From NCBI GenBank assembly GCA_032622095.1, contig CP136065.1, forward strand, positions 24,565,141 through 24,629,140: 64,000 nt of DNA, in the 5' to 3' direction. The stretch is from Siphonodentalium dalli (Eukaryota; Mollusca; Scaphopoda; Gadilida; Siphonodentaliidae). The notes under the pieces were generated by a model that was given only the letters and a program-made list of their open reading frames with translations, did not search any database and was not told the DNA's origin. Both the position numbers and the translations under genes were made by a program. Below are positions 1 through 9,429 of the stretch, piece by piece; position 1 is the first letter of the stretch; each line of letters begins with the position of its first letter.

Positions 1-250
1 GGGGGGGGGCGCAACGATATTTTCCGAATTTCGTTTAAAACATAGTCGCCAGCTGTCATCTTGGATTTGACTCTTTTCATGACTAAAATCCTTTGGCACA
101 CCTACATGCCACATCCTCATCCAAACTTCATATGGTTCGTTGGTGTTACATCTAGATGGAAGCTGTCCAATTCCTCCGAAATTTATTTTAAAACATGGGC
201 GTCTTGGATTTCACATTTGAATCCATCGGCATACACTGCAGCCCACATTT
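1..250. repeat. Decayed dispersed repeat, two related subunits
   Basis: The segment opens with a G-run. It then shows two loosely matching blocks, about 20-75 and 172-222, each with a CCGAA..TTT..TTAAAACAT stretch followed by GTCTTGGATTT or CATCTTGGATTT. This looks like two degraded units of an old repeat. The open frames here carry no recognisable domain. From 250 to 660 I see only AT-rich sequence with no gene or repeat I can name. Confidence 0.35.
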
Positions 251-663
251 AGTTAAGAAATGTTTGAAATCAAATTAAATTCATTTACATAATACAATCA
301 ATTTACTGAAACTTTTTGCCGTTCCTTCTTTATCATTCTATTGACTACTCAGAATAAAATTATTAACGCCTCCCCAAGTTGAGCTATACTTTAATTTTTA
401 ACAGAATCGATTGAATGCACATGGTATCATGTAGTTTTCTAAAGTTGTAATTTTTTGTGTTGTTTGGCTAATCCGAGAGATTTGAAAAGAAGCCATGACA
501 TGTCTGTATGAAACATTCATGAACATGTAGATGTATGTTAAAAAAAAATTAATATCATGGCTGCTCTGGTGTTTGAACAACGACAGGAACAGCCATCATG
601 ATTATGGTCGGTTTGCGATAACCAATAGTTCCATCATTAAAATATATGTTTTTGAATGTTTTA

Positions 664-832
664 TACTCATTATGGGATTTCCCCATTAGTTCAGATTAGC
701 CGATAGCCGCTAAAATGTACAACTTTAAACAAAATAGCGGTACATTTTCTTGACAGCATAAATTTGCCCCACCAGTATCATCGCATATTAGCAGCACCAC
801 TTAAGCAGCGGTGGTACTTTCTGATCATTTGA
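664..832 (+). repeat. Dispersed repeat family R3, copy 1
   Basis: This stretch (GATTAGCCGATAGCCGC, then a run ending TTTGCCC.ACCAG.ATCAT) aligns by eye with 3255-3420, 33627-33780 and, inverted, 32700-32805. No coding potential is seen. The copies differ by many substitutions, so the family is old. Boundaries are approximate. Confidence 0.5.
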
Positions 833-863
833 GGTCTGTTTACAATATTTGGACTGGCAAGCG

Positions 864-866
<3 letters not shown>

Positions 867-911
<45 letters not shown>

Positions 912-947
912 GGGAAGAGAGAGAGAGGGAGAGAGAGAGAGAGAGAG
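867..947. repeat. GA/TC microsatellite
   Basis: An almost uninterrupted AG dinucleotide tract with a few AAAGGGGGAAG-type interruptions. Overlapping open frames (poly-Arg/Glu on plus, poly-Ser/Leu on minus) come from the repeat and are not genes. From 950 to 1342 nothing is recognised. Confidence 0.95.
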
Positions 948-1346
948 CGTTTTTTTGTCTTCTGGGGTAGGGCGCTATACAAATATTATATAGTATTACA
1001 TGACCTTCCCTTATTCCATTTCCCTTAAACCCGTTTTATAAATTGTTATATTAAACGTTCGTTGCATAACAGGAAACAGTGCCGGTTGACATTTGACTTC
1101 CGGTTTGTCGTCAGTTTACAATCCGTACGCTACGTACTATGGATTCCAATATTGTTCCAACAATCTCTAATCAATGAAGAGTTTGAACAGTTATTTCATT
1201 AAATTTACGCCATTAAATAAAATCAAAGAGTCTTTATTTATCTGGGACTATTTCTTTACGCGGGCAAACAACGCAAATTTACGTGAAACTTCATCGCAGA
1301 TCTTTTTGAAGCCGATGTTAGTTTCACGTCCCATTTGTTGATTTAA

Positions 1347-1738
1347 CCCTTTACCCAACAAACCGGCCAAAACCGGCCAAATAAAGCTTCAACAGCCTAA
1401 ATTATCTTCGGTCTGTCTCAATAGAACCATACAAATATGGATATCATTGGAACCGGCTCCTTGACCACATTGTGATAGTTACAGTTATGCCCTGTGCCAA
1501 TGCATTCTCTTATATATGCGAGTCGACCATAGGTCGCCTCGCATATATAAGAGAATGCATTGGCCTAAAAAAAATCTTTTTTTAACACTTTTTACCATTT
1601 TTTCTTACATTCTTTAACAATTTTATAATTTTTAATGTGTTAAGCCAATGCATTCTCTTATATATGCGAGGCGACCTATGGTCGACTCGCATATATAAGA
1701 GAATGCATTGGCACAGGGCCCTTCTGTTGGGTAAAGGG
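1347..1738. mobile_element. TTAA-flanked MITE (family T1) with two internal palindromes
   Basis: The element is 392 bp and is flanked on both sides by TTAA (1343-1346 and 1739-1742). It has perfect 14-bp terminal inverted repeats, CCCTTTACCCAACA at the left and its complement at the right. A TTAA target and CCC-starting termini match piggyBac-type elements. Inside are two copies of the window-wide 68-bp hairpin module (about 1497-1565 and 1645-1713) around an AT-rich centre. There is no transposase, so it is non-autonomous. Confidence 0.85.
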
Positions 1739-1780
1739 TTAAGTATGTTTTATCTAGGTTTTGGATCATGTAATAAATAG

Positions 1781-1915
1781 AATCTACAACTCGTCCCCAG
1801 TTTATAACGGACTTTAAAAAACTTGTTCAGTAAATTAGGTCTGAACCGAGTCTTTACCTAATTTACTGGACTCGTTTTGTAAATTCCGCTTTTGACTGGA
1901 GACTCGTTGTAGATT
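1781..1915. repeat. 135-bp hairpin element
   Basis: Starts AATCTACAACTCGTC and ends with the near-complement GACTCGTTGTAGATT. The arms continue inward through CAGTAAATTAGGT and ACCTAATTTACTG, with a loop near 1838-1852. It is probably a small foldback MITE. Flanking duplication is not clear. Confidence 0.7.
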
Positions 1916-1944
1916 ATCTATATTATATTATTATTATTCACAAC

Positions 1945-2471
1945 CAGGGTCTGCGCTGTACCATAATTTACCTTTGCCAAATTATTTGCCAAATGAAAAT
2001 ATTTTTTGCCAAATTCTTTTGGAATTTGCCAAATGCTATCCCTGATAGTATAATTTTCAGCAACATTGGGTCTTATTTTGTGGTTTATCATACAACAATA
2101 AACCAATCACCGAACAATTACATTGTAAAATAGTTGCTTCATCAGAAGGGCACATTCCCAAAGGATTAGCTATGTAAATACCACCACCACATTAAATACG
2201 GGTAATGCCTCACCCATCAATACTAATGCTATCAGATTCACTGCATCTTAATAAATGTGTTAACTTTTTCTAGACCTTATAACACACTACTAATATAATA
2301 ATATTGTGAGAGCTTCCTCAAATGAACGGTATTGATTGACCAATATTTTTCAACATTTTTTTAGGAATTAAAAAGTGACTCGCCAAAACATTTGCCAAAA
2401 GAAAATATTTTTTGCCAAATGTGAATTATTTTTGCCATTGGTAAATTTGGCAAGTGGCAGCGCGAACCCTG
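1945..2471. mobile_element. Non-autonomous hAT element with 8-bp target duplication
   Basis: The element is 527 bp. It starts CAGGGTCTGCGCTG and ends with the near-complement CGCGAACCCTG. It is flanked by perfect 8-bp direct repeats TTCACAAC at 1937-1944 and 2472-2479. CAGGG-type ends plus an 8-bp duplication are diagnostic of the hAT superfamily. The interior carries repeated TTTGCCAAA motifs near both ends and no transposase. It sits about 50 bp upstream of the splice acceptor at 2520. Confidence 0.9.
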
Positions 2472-2520
2472 TTCACAACATGTAGACAATATCTAAACAA
2501 TACTCTCTGTTACTTTTCAG

Positions 2521-2753
2521 CTCTGTTTACGATATTTGGACTGGGGATATACCACACAAAGGAGTATTATGAGCGTTATCAATGTGATACCTTCAGACCG
2601 TTTCCTTCTGAGTTGTGCTCCGCGAGGGAGTCGACTATCCTCTGGCCGATAGTGTTTGGCTGGGTGAGTGTGATCGTGACTGCTCTGGCCTCCTTCTTCT
2701 GGTTATTCTTCTCCCGGTCACTGAGAGTGATAAAGGCGAAAACTATGCTCTGA
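2521..2753 (+). CDS. Orphan 3'-terminal coding exon, membrane protein
   Basis: A pyrimidine-rich tract ending TTACTTTTCAG (to 2520) precedes an open frame of about 77 residues that closes at a TGA ending at 2753. The exon starts in phase 1. The peptide has a short hydrophobic start (LFTIFGLGIY), a polar loop with two cysteines (about residues 22 and 33) and a strong membrane helix (ILWPIVFGWVSVIVTALASF) followed by a basic tail. This looks like the last segment of a multi-pass membrane protein. I do not recognise the family. A strong alternative donor, TGG|GTGAGT, lies near 2663, so the exon could be internal instead. Upstream exons are not found in the 2.5 kb to the left. The ATG at 2454 lies inside the hAT element and is not the real start. 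Confidence 0.5.
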
Positions 2754-3254
2754 TCTGGAACATTCCCAGTGCCTATGGAGACAATGTGACAAGTGAGGTG
2801 CCAAATAAGTCTGTGTTACAATTTGAGTGTAAGCAATATGTGATACAGATAGGTTACATCGTTATGTGACCGTTCCTGCCGCAAGACGCCGACGCGATAA
2901 TGCGACATATCCGACCACCATTAACTCTTTCTGTTCTAAATGGATTATCCCATTCAGATATAGAAGTATACGTTGACATCCCTGGTAATGTACGATGATG
3001 CTGGTGTGTCCTGCTGAATAGCTATGATGGTTTTAGTCATTTTGGCGGTGATCGAATGATCTAAACATATCTAGGAAAAGCCACTATGTGTATCGAACAT
3101 TAAAAAACATACATTGCGAAATAATTAATACTTGTTGTATTAGTTGTCGACTATAATCGAGATGGATATTCACGTCGTTTTTCAAACACAAAAATATATT
3201 ATGTTGTTGGACATTTCAGTGTATACACTGTCTTTTTTTCTCTTATAAAATCTC
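2754..3254. other. No recognised feature
   Basis: Sequence downstream of the 2521-2753 exon, plausibly 3' UTR and intergenic. No obvious polyadenylation signal close to the stop, and no repeat I recognise. Confidence 0.4.
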
Positions 3255-3420
3255 TCTTGGATTAGCCAAATGCCGCGAAAATGACAACTTAAAAAAAAAT
3301 AACGGTACTTTGTCCTAACGGCATCAGTTTGCCCTACCAGCATCATAGCAATTCAACAGGATCCCGAACATCATATCAGTATAGCAGGACCACTTGACCA
3401 GGGGTGGTTGGATGGTCTAA
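3255..3420 (+). repeat. Dispersed repeat family R3, copy 2
   Basis: Starts GGATTAGCCAAATGCCGCG and continues through CGGCATCAGTTTGCCCTACC. It matches 664-832 and 33627-33780 in the same orientation. Confidence 0.55.
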
Positions 3421-3489
3421 TATTCATCTGGAATGATATTCAGGGAATATAAGCAGACGATAGGACAGATGGAGAAGGATTTCTTTTCA

Positions 3490-3575
3490 TTGCTGTGAAA
3501 CGTTTGTCGAACTTATTATTTAAACATTTCCTAAGAAAAAGGAACTACTCGTCAATGAGTATTTAGTAAAGAAAG
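3490..3575 (+). repeat. Dispersed repeat family R9, partial copy
   Basis: Contains GAACTTATTAT, ACATTTCCTAAG and CTCGTCAATGAGTATTTAG. The same order of motifs recurs at 4695-4810, 9125-9240 and 29640-29705, where AATAAGTT..AACTTATT forms a short hairpin. Confidence 0.4.
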
Positions 3576-3828
3576 GTAGATTGTTGATGTGAATTTAAAC
3601 TCGAGTTTACTCCTGTAGGTTTAACACTTTCTTTACTGAATGTATTCTCGCATTCAGTTATATAAGTTTACATCGGAATAGTTTATTATCCATATGTAGA
3701 GATGTTCATAAAATATCAACAGACGACAGACAATAATAAATAGGAACAAATATCACAAGTGCAGAATGATTTTATATTATATATTTGATATATTACATTA
3801 TATTATATTGTATTGTATTGCACACTCA

Positions 3829-4044
3829 ATGGCTTATTTGTGCGAAATACAGCAAAATACAGAAGATTTCAAAACGTTCAATAAACAATTGTGTATTGTT
3901 CTTGAACAATACAAACCGATTACGTCAACAACGTCATTGGCAACGTCAACCGTAGCAGACAATTTCTTCACTAAATTATTAGGTATAGTCTACACTAAGC
4001 ACACGTTTGTGCAATTAAATAAACAATATAGACCTACATTTTAG
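3829..4044 (+). CDS. 71-residue ORF in left foldback arm, doubtful
   Basis: An open frame from ATG (MAYLCEIQQ) to TAG encoding a short polar peptide ending NKQYRPTF. The right arm carries the same frame intact on the minus strand (4617-4402). By eye the two copies differ at eight nucleotides, two silent and six amino-acid changing. That is what neutral drift would give, so an intact frame in both arms is not evidence of function. No domain is recognised. Confidence 0.2.
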   Translation: MAYLCEIQQNTEDFKTFNKQLCIVLEQYKPITSTTSLATSTVADNFFTKLLGIVYTKHTFVQLNKQYRPTF

Positions 4045-4401
4045 TATAATTATACAAGCTACAATCTTCAGAGTGTGCAATAAACATAGAACAACACAGT
4101 TTTGTGAACATGTTAACGATATTGCACTCGTTTGTCATGCCGCGAGGTAAAACTCGAACCTCCGGTTCTCGTTTTACCATCGCGTCACAACAAACTCGTG
4201 CAATATATAGATAGAACGACACAAGTGTGTGAACATGATAACATTATTGCACGAGTTTGTTGTGACGCGATGGTAAAACGAGAACCGGAGGTTCGAGTTT
4301 TACCTCGCGGCATGACAAACGAGTGCAATAACGTTAACATGTTCACAAAACTGTGTTGTTCTATGTTTATTGCACACTCTGAAGATTGTAGCTTGTATAT
4401 A

Positions 4402-4617
4402 CTAAAATGTAGGTCTATATTCTTTATTTAATTGAACAAACGTGTGCTTAATGTAGACTATACCTAATAATTTAGTGAAGAAATTGTCTGTTATGGTTAA
4501 CGTCGCCAATGACGTTGTTGACGTAATCGGTTTGTATTGTTCAAGAACAATACACAATTGTTTATTGAACGTTTTGAAATCTTCTGTAATTTGCTGTATT
4601 TCGCACAAATAAGCCAT
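4402..4617 (-). CDS. 71-residue ORF in right foldback arm, doubtful
   Basis: Mirror copy of the 3829-4044 frame with six residue changes (for example N to I at residue 10 and Q to E near the C terminus). See that entry for why function is not supported. Confidence 0.2.
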   Translation of the reverse strand: MAYLCEIQQITEDFKTFNKQLCIVLEQYKPITSTTSLATLTITDNFFTKLLGIVYIKHTFVQLNKEYRPTF

Positions 4618-4694
4618 TTGGTGTGCAATAAAACGTTATCATGTTCACACACTTGTGTCGTTCTATCTATCTATTATATGATATTAGGGAGATC

Positions 4695-4810
4695 TTCAGA
4701 TAATAAGTTAAACAAAGTACCTATGGCCGTTGGTTGAACACATTGACTGAACATTTCTAAGGAATCTGCTTTTCATTGAGTATTTAGTAATGAAACGGGT
4801 TAACACATCC
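4695..4810 (+). repeat. Dispersed repeat family R9, partial copy
   Basis: AGATAATAAGTTAAACAAAG is followed by ACATTTCTAAGGAA, GAGTATTTAGTAA and CGGGTTAA. The order matches 9125-9240. Confidence 0.4.
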
Positions 4811-4872
4811 GTCATGCGGATACCCATTTGTGTCTATTTAAGAAATGAATGTACTCAATGTAGTGAGTGTTT

Positions 4873-4979
4873 GTTATTTGGGCATATGGTGCTGTGGTCG
4901 TTGGGGCACATTGTGTGAACCGAGAAGCGGTTCTCACTAAATGTGCCCCAACAACCACAGCGCCATATGCCCAAATAAC
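4873..4979. repeat. 107-bp near-perfect hairpin
   Basis: Arms of about 38 bp start GTTATTTGGGCATATGG and end with the complement CCATATGCCCAAATAAC. An inner stem GAACC/GGTTC forms the tip. It is more GC-rich and better matched than the surrounding DNA, so it is either a recent foldback MITE or a structured RNA-coding segment. Confidence 0.8.
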
Positions 4980-7067
4980 ACACCCACTAATTTCATTTTC
5001 TTATATTTATATAGCTCTATGATTATTTATTCCAACAAAATCTTTGATAACGTGATCGATATAAATAACTGGCTTCAAATGCAATTCGGCTGAAACTATA
5101 AAGCAAGCCCAATTATTCTGCTGAACGATGTTAATTATTATGTTAGATTAATTCAACAATTTGTGACGCCGTGTTCGTGTTACATTATGTGTGTTAGGGT
5201 GCGTTTACACTGTGTATAGATCTGTATACATTATATATTATCGACAGATCAAGATCAATACCAGCAGCACGAGCAACACCTCTCCCTCGGATGCCTCTTT
5301 TAGTGTCACAGACGGGCTATGTAAATATTAAAGTATGAATACTACGAGATATAATACGTATTTTGTCTGATCAGTCCATGCCGTTATAGGTGTTGGGCGT
5401 TGTTACTTATTTGTTTTCATCTTTTGTATTCATCTCGAATCTGGTTGGAATTATCACTACATTAACCTAAGTCTAGATCGGACGACTATAATATTGCTCA
5501 GTAATGAAAACGGCATATGAGTATTATTAAACAAGGTATGAACTTAAAGCTGAGCGGGAGCTGTCGACAGGACATGGTCGTCCACTTGTATGTGGTGTCC
5601 GTCACCCGTGACGAGTAACATACACTTTCGATGATCGGCGTCCGAAGTGCGCCCAGTCTCTTTAAAAAGCCGACGAAACTTTTACAATATTTACGTCTCT
5701 GTATATGTCATTCATAATCAGTTACCGAATGAATGGGATTCCCTCCATTCAATTAGAGAGTGGCGAAGCACGCGCGTGGTTTCGTTGGTTTATGGCATAA
5801 CAGATCACTTCACAGACCAGAGGTCAATGACGTGTTGACAATTTTCCCACGCATTGTCAAACGTAACTATTATTGGAAAACTGAATAAAGGCGATATATC
5901 CATAACTCAGTTTACTCATCGCAGTATAGGAGACATCATATTCGAGTTTTTATCATCAATGGTATTCGTGACTGATTATTCTTTCGCATCTTGTTGTATT
6001 TATAACTATTTCTAAATACTACGATTCTCATAAACATTTACGTCAGGAATGCACTCTATATTTATAAATGGTTTACTACGTCATGTTGGGAATGCCGCGT
6101 CGTTGTAGAAATGAACTAATATGATCCTACGCAAGCGTAATTAACGAACCAAAGCTAAAACAATCACATAGGGGTTTCTGCATGTAGCGTTTAAAAACAA
6201 TTCTTGTCAAAATCACTAAAAAGATTTCCACCAAATAAGATTCACATGCATAAGGCTTATGTTTGGTTGGGTAATCATAAATAGTTATATATGTTGTCGA
6301 GAGTGCATGGAACTGATACTAACCATTATAATACTTGGCGTGCTGGGGAGCTCTCCGCTTCAGATACTCAGGATGTTCATTTCACTCATAACATGTCATC
6401 ATGTCGATTTCAACGATAGTCGACAAACAACGTCATTATGTAACTTTCACTGTTGACCGAATTCGCATGGAACTGAATGTATCTTCTGCTTTGTTCATAA
6501 GTATGTGTTTTCATTCTATTCATGAAAATAGGATATATATATATATGGATTAGCAGATGCATGTAAGTATGCAGACTTATGATAACAATCAAATCCTTAT
6601 TAAATATTATCTTATTTCCTTTCGCACGGTATAATCTCTACAGAACCATGTAGTATTGATCAACTGCTGTGCAACAGTTGGAAAATAAAGCTTTGAGATA
6701 CACATAGATCGTGTTGAGTTGTGGTGATTTTAGTTTATTTAAAACAATATTAAAACTTCCTGGGGTCCGATGATTTGATCCAGTAGAGTGCCGGAGTAGA
6801 CCCGTTAGAAATTCATTATGGACATACTTTCCCTTATAAATAAAAACAACTTAATGATTTTATGACGTTTATATAAATATGAGGATGTTGCACGTCGACT
6901 GATTTGGGTTGGCCTCTTGACAGCCGATTACGACATTAATGCTTTAAGCCCACCGATCTACTGTGCGACATTCGCGATCCCGAAATTCAAAACAAACAGC
7001 GTCGTATTAGATAATAATTGGTGACGTCACAAAATCAGATATAGTCTATAACCGACCCAAAGCGTCC
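4980..7067. other. About 2.1 kb with no recognised gene or repeat
   Basis: AT-rich sequence with only short open frames. A small (TA)n run lies at about 6534-6545. I see no splice-bounded exon or transposon end. Confidence 0.4.
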
Positions 7068-7473
7068 GGCTTTAGTTCGTTATAATGGACACATCCAGAG
7101 ACGAACATCCGTTAGGATTATCATCGGCTTTGGTTCGTTATAATGGACACATCCAGAGACGAACATCCGTTAGGATTATCATCGGCTTTGGTTCGTTATA
7201 ATGGACACATCCAGAGACGAACATCCGTTAGGATTATCATCGGCTTTGGTTCGTTATAATGGACACATCCAGAGACGAACATCCGTTAGGATTATCATCG
7301 GCTTTGGTTCGTTATAATGGACACATCCAGATACGAACATCCGTTAGGATTATCATCGGCTTTGGTTCGTTATAATGGACACATCCAGAGACGAACATCC
7401 GTTAGGATTATCATCGGCTTTGGTTCGTTATAATGGACACATCCAGAGACGTACATCCGTTAGGATTATCATC
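7068..7473. repeat. Seven-copy 58-bp tandem array
   Basis: Seven complete head-to-tail units of exactly 58 bp, beginning GGCTTTGGTTCGTTATAATG and ending with GATTATCATC, plus a partial GGCTTTT at 7474-7480. The units are nearly identical. Copy 1 has TTTAG instead of TTTGG, copy 5 has AGATACG instead of AGAGACG, and copy 7 has GACGTAC instead of GACGAAC. Such uniformity means recent expansion or ongoing homogenisation. There are no unique spacers, so this is not a CRISPR array. Confidence 0.97.
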
Positions 7474-7658
7474 GGCTTTTCAAAGAGACTGAAGTGCGCC
7501 ATGCGTAAATCTAAACCGATAGTGTCTTTGGGAAACTTCGCTTTTACTGAATAACATGGATGACAATAGATGGACAACAAAAAGAGATACATTTCAGGAT
7601 CAATATAGCGAAGATCATAGTGTATAGTCTTATTGTATTACATTGTTATTGTTCTTAA

Positions 7659-8166
7659 CCCTTCCATGACTGGAGTGTCCTGAAATATTGCGAAAACACT
7701 GTGCCAATGCATTCTCTTATAATAATTATAATAATCCCATAGGGAGCCTCGTATATATAAGAGAATGCATTGGCCTAACAAATTTTATAAAAACTGAGCA
7801 GAAGGGGAAAAGTAACTAAAAATAATGTTAATTTGAGACTATAGATACTTTCCAGATGATGAGGCCTAACCAGAACGAGGCCCCCATAGGTTGAATTTTG
7901 TGATTCTTGCTCACTGTATATTGTATTATCACTAACTTCATCCTCTGGGGACCTCATTCTGCAAATATCAGAAACAATTCTAGTATTTCCAGGCTTGTTG
8001 GGGGGTTTAGTTCGAGAAGTCTGACTGGACATGACTGGAGCTTCCTGAAATATTGCGAAAACACTGTGCCGAGCATTCTCTTATATATGCGAGTCTCCCA
8101 TATATAAGATAATGCACTGGCAAGGATCATTAATGATGCACCAACGCATTTCCCGTCATGAAAGGG
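7659..8166. mobile_element. Composite TTAA MITE (family T2), two nested left ends
   Basis: Starts after TTAA (7655-7658) with CCCTTCCATGACTGGAG and ends TCATGAAAGGG followed by TAAA, a mutated TTAA. A second left-end-like block (CATGACTGGAGCTTCCTG) recurs at about 8029, so two elements have merged. Each part holds a 68-bp-type palindrome (7703-7774, and a shortened one near 8069-8120). The R4 hairpin lies between them. Confidence 0.7.
7860..7970. repeat. R4 hairpin repeat, copy 1
   Basis: The left arm AGAACGAGGCCCCCATAGG is partly complementary to the right arm CCTCTGGGGACCTCATTCT, with about 65 bases between them. The same hairpin occurs at 28418-28500 and 28725-28835. Confidence 0.6.
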
Positions 8167-8169
8167 TAA

Positions 8170-8633
8170 AACTGTTAATTTTCTTAACATATTTCTTACT
8201 CTACAATGTAATAGGCGGTCGTATCCAGTGCACCATCATATCTTACTCGTTGATAAATTCATCAACCGAATACTGGAAGTTTTTTCTCATACCGTCTTAA
8301 TACATTGAGTAGAGGGTTTGTTGCACGGGTTCTACGTGGTGTACAGTGCGTGAACAGGTTCGATGTAATAAATTGTTGTTGGGGCTATGTGCTATGTACG
8401 CCATATTGCCCGCTTCCGTCCTATTATAAGTATAATTATGTTAATTGAATCATATATTGTATTTTATGTAAACCTCATTGTTATTTGGACAGAATTCAGA
8501 GTAAATTGTTTGAGTGAATCTTGCGTGGTTCTTTCTTATATAAGGTCGGGAATTCATTGGTGTAACTTACCATTCCTGGTCCTGCTAAATTGCTGTGACG
8601 TTGTGGGTCCTGCTGATTTACCTAAGCATGGTA
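8170..8633. other. No recognised gene
   Basis: AT-rich. It contains short open frames only and a GTCCTGCTGATTTACC phrase that loosely resembles the inverted R3 repeat. Confidence 0.3.
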
Positions 8634-9013
8634 TGTGCCAATGCATTCTGTTATAAGAGAATGCATTGGCCTAACAATTTTTCACAATTTTAATAATTTT
8701 TTCTTGTATTCTTTAACATTTTTATAATTTCACCCATACAGAGCCCCAAACAAACATGAGCAGACGACACTCTTCTATATGCTTCTATATATGTGTGGGG
8801 CTCCCTGCAGGGTAATGGATGTTTTTTTTTATTTTATGTCCTAAAAAATGTAAGAAACGTTTATTTAAAAAAAAAATTTAAAAAAATTGTTAGGCCAATG
8901 CATTCTCTTATATATGCGAGGCGACCTATGGTCGACTCGCATATATAAGAGAATGCATTGGCACAGGGTAAAAAAAATCCCGACTTACGACTGGATTTGA
9001 TATGGCGGGTCAC
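8634..9013. mobile_element. GTGACCC MITE (family M1), left end missing
   Basis: The right end (CCCGACTTACGACTGGATTT then GGCGGGTCAC) is intact. The left 50 bp before TGTGCCAATGC is lost, and the left palindrome is shortened (8634-8672). The centre, with the opposed AGCCCC/GGGGCT segments, is in reverse orientation relative to the copies at 25957, 28930, 33162 and 40254. Confidence 0.8.
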
Positions 9014-9124
9014 ATATAAAGTAAGCATTGGAATGGTCTATTATTCATCTGGAGGGATGCTCAGGAAACATGACCAGACTACAAAACCCAATATAAAGTG
9101 CAGAAGGAACCATATTCATTGGTG

Positions 9125-9240
9125 GGAATTTTTCTGATAATAAGTTCAACAACACGACCTATGAACTTATTATCTGAACAGTTCATAGGGGATAACAACT
9201 CGTCAACTAGTTTAGTAACGAACGGGTTAAGCCATTGTGA
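9125..9240 (+). repeat. Dispersed repeat family R9 copy with hairpin
   Basis: GATAATAAGTTCAACAACAC and TGAACTTATTATCTGAAC form a hairpin, followed by CTCGTCAACTAGTTTAGTAA and CGGGTTAA, matching 4695-4810. Confidence 0.5.
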
Positions 9241-9429
9241 CTAACTTGATTTTAAATCTAATCAGAAATCTTCAAATCCAACTAAAAAATGCACTGTTTA
9301 TCTTTATATATTGTGGTTCGTCTCTATGAAACTGTTCGTGCCGATCTCAAACAGCCTGATTTGCACCACAACTATGATATGGGTGCAAAGTATAGATTCT
9401 TGTTTATGGCGACGTCATAGTTCATAGTT

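Larger units (their letters stand above)
3817..4677. mobile_element. Foldback element with long arms and cassette-like boxes
   Basis: Two arms of about 390 bp (3817-4206 and 4244-4629) are inverted and more than 90 percent alike, around a 38-bp loop. The loop sequence (TAGAACGACACAAGTGTGTG) recurs in inverted form just outside the right arm at 4630-4677. Related boxes of about 50 bp, each bounded by TGCAAT or ATTGCAC, occur at about 4078-4129, 4200-4252, 4326-4377 and 4621-4675. Between two of them lies a GC-richer palindrome of about 70 bp (4130-4199) with arms GGTAAAACTCGAACC and GGTTCTCGTTTTACC. The family is not recognised. Confidence 0.8.

Noticed and set aside
788-993. Open frames over the GA tract
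   Set aside because: Low-complexity Arg/Glu and Ser/Leu translations of a microsatellite.
2454-2520. N-terminal part of the 2454-2753 open frame as protein start
   Set aside because: Lies in the hAT element and in front of a good splice acceptor; the real coding part starts at 2521.
7068-7473. CRISPR-like direct repeat array
   Set aside because: Units are contiguous 58-bp repeats with no variable spacers, and the DNA is eukaryotic.
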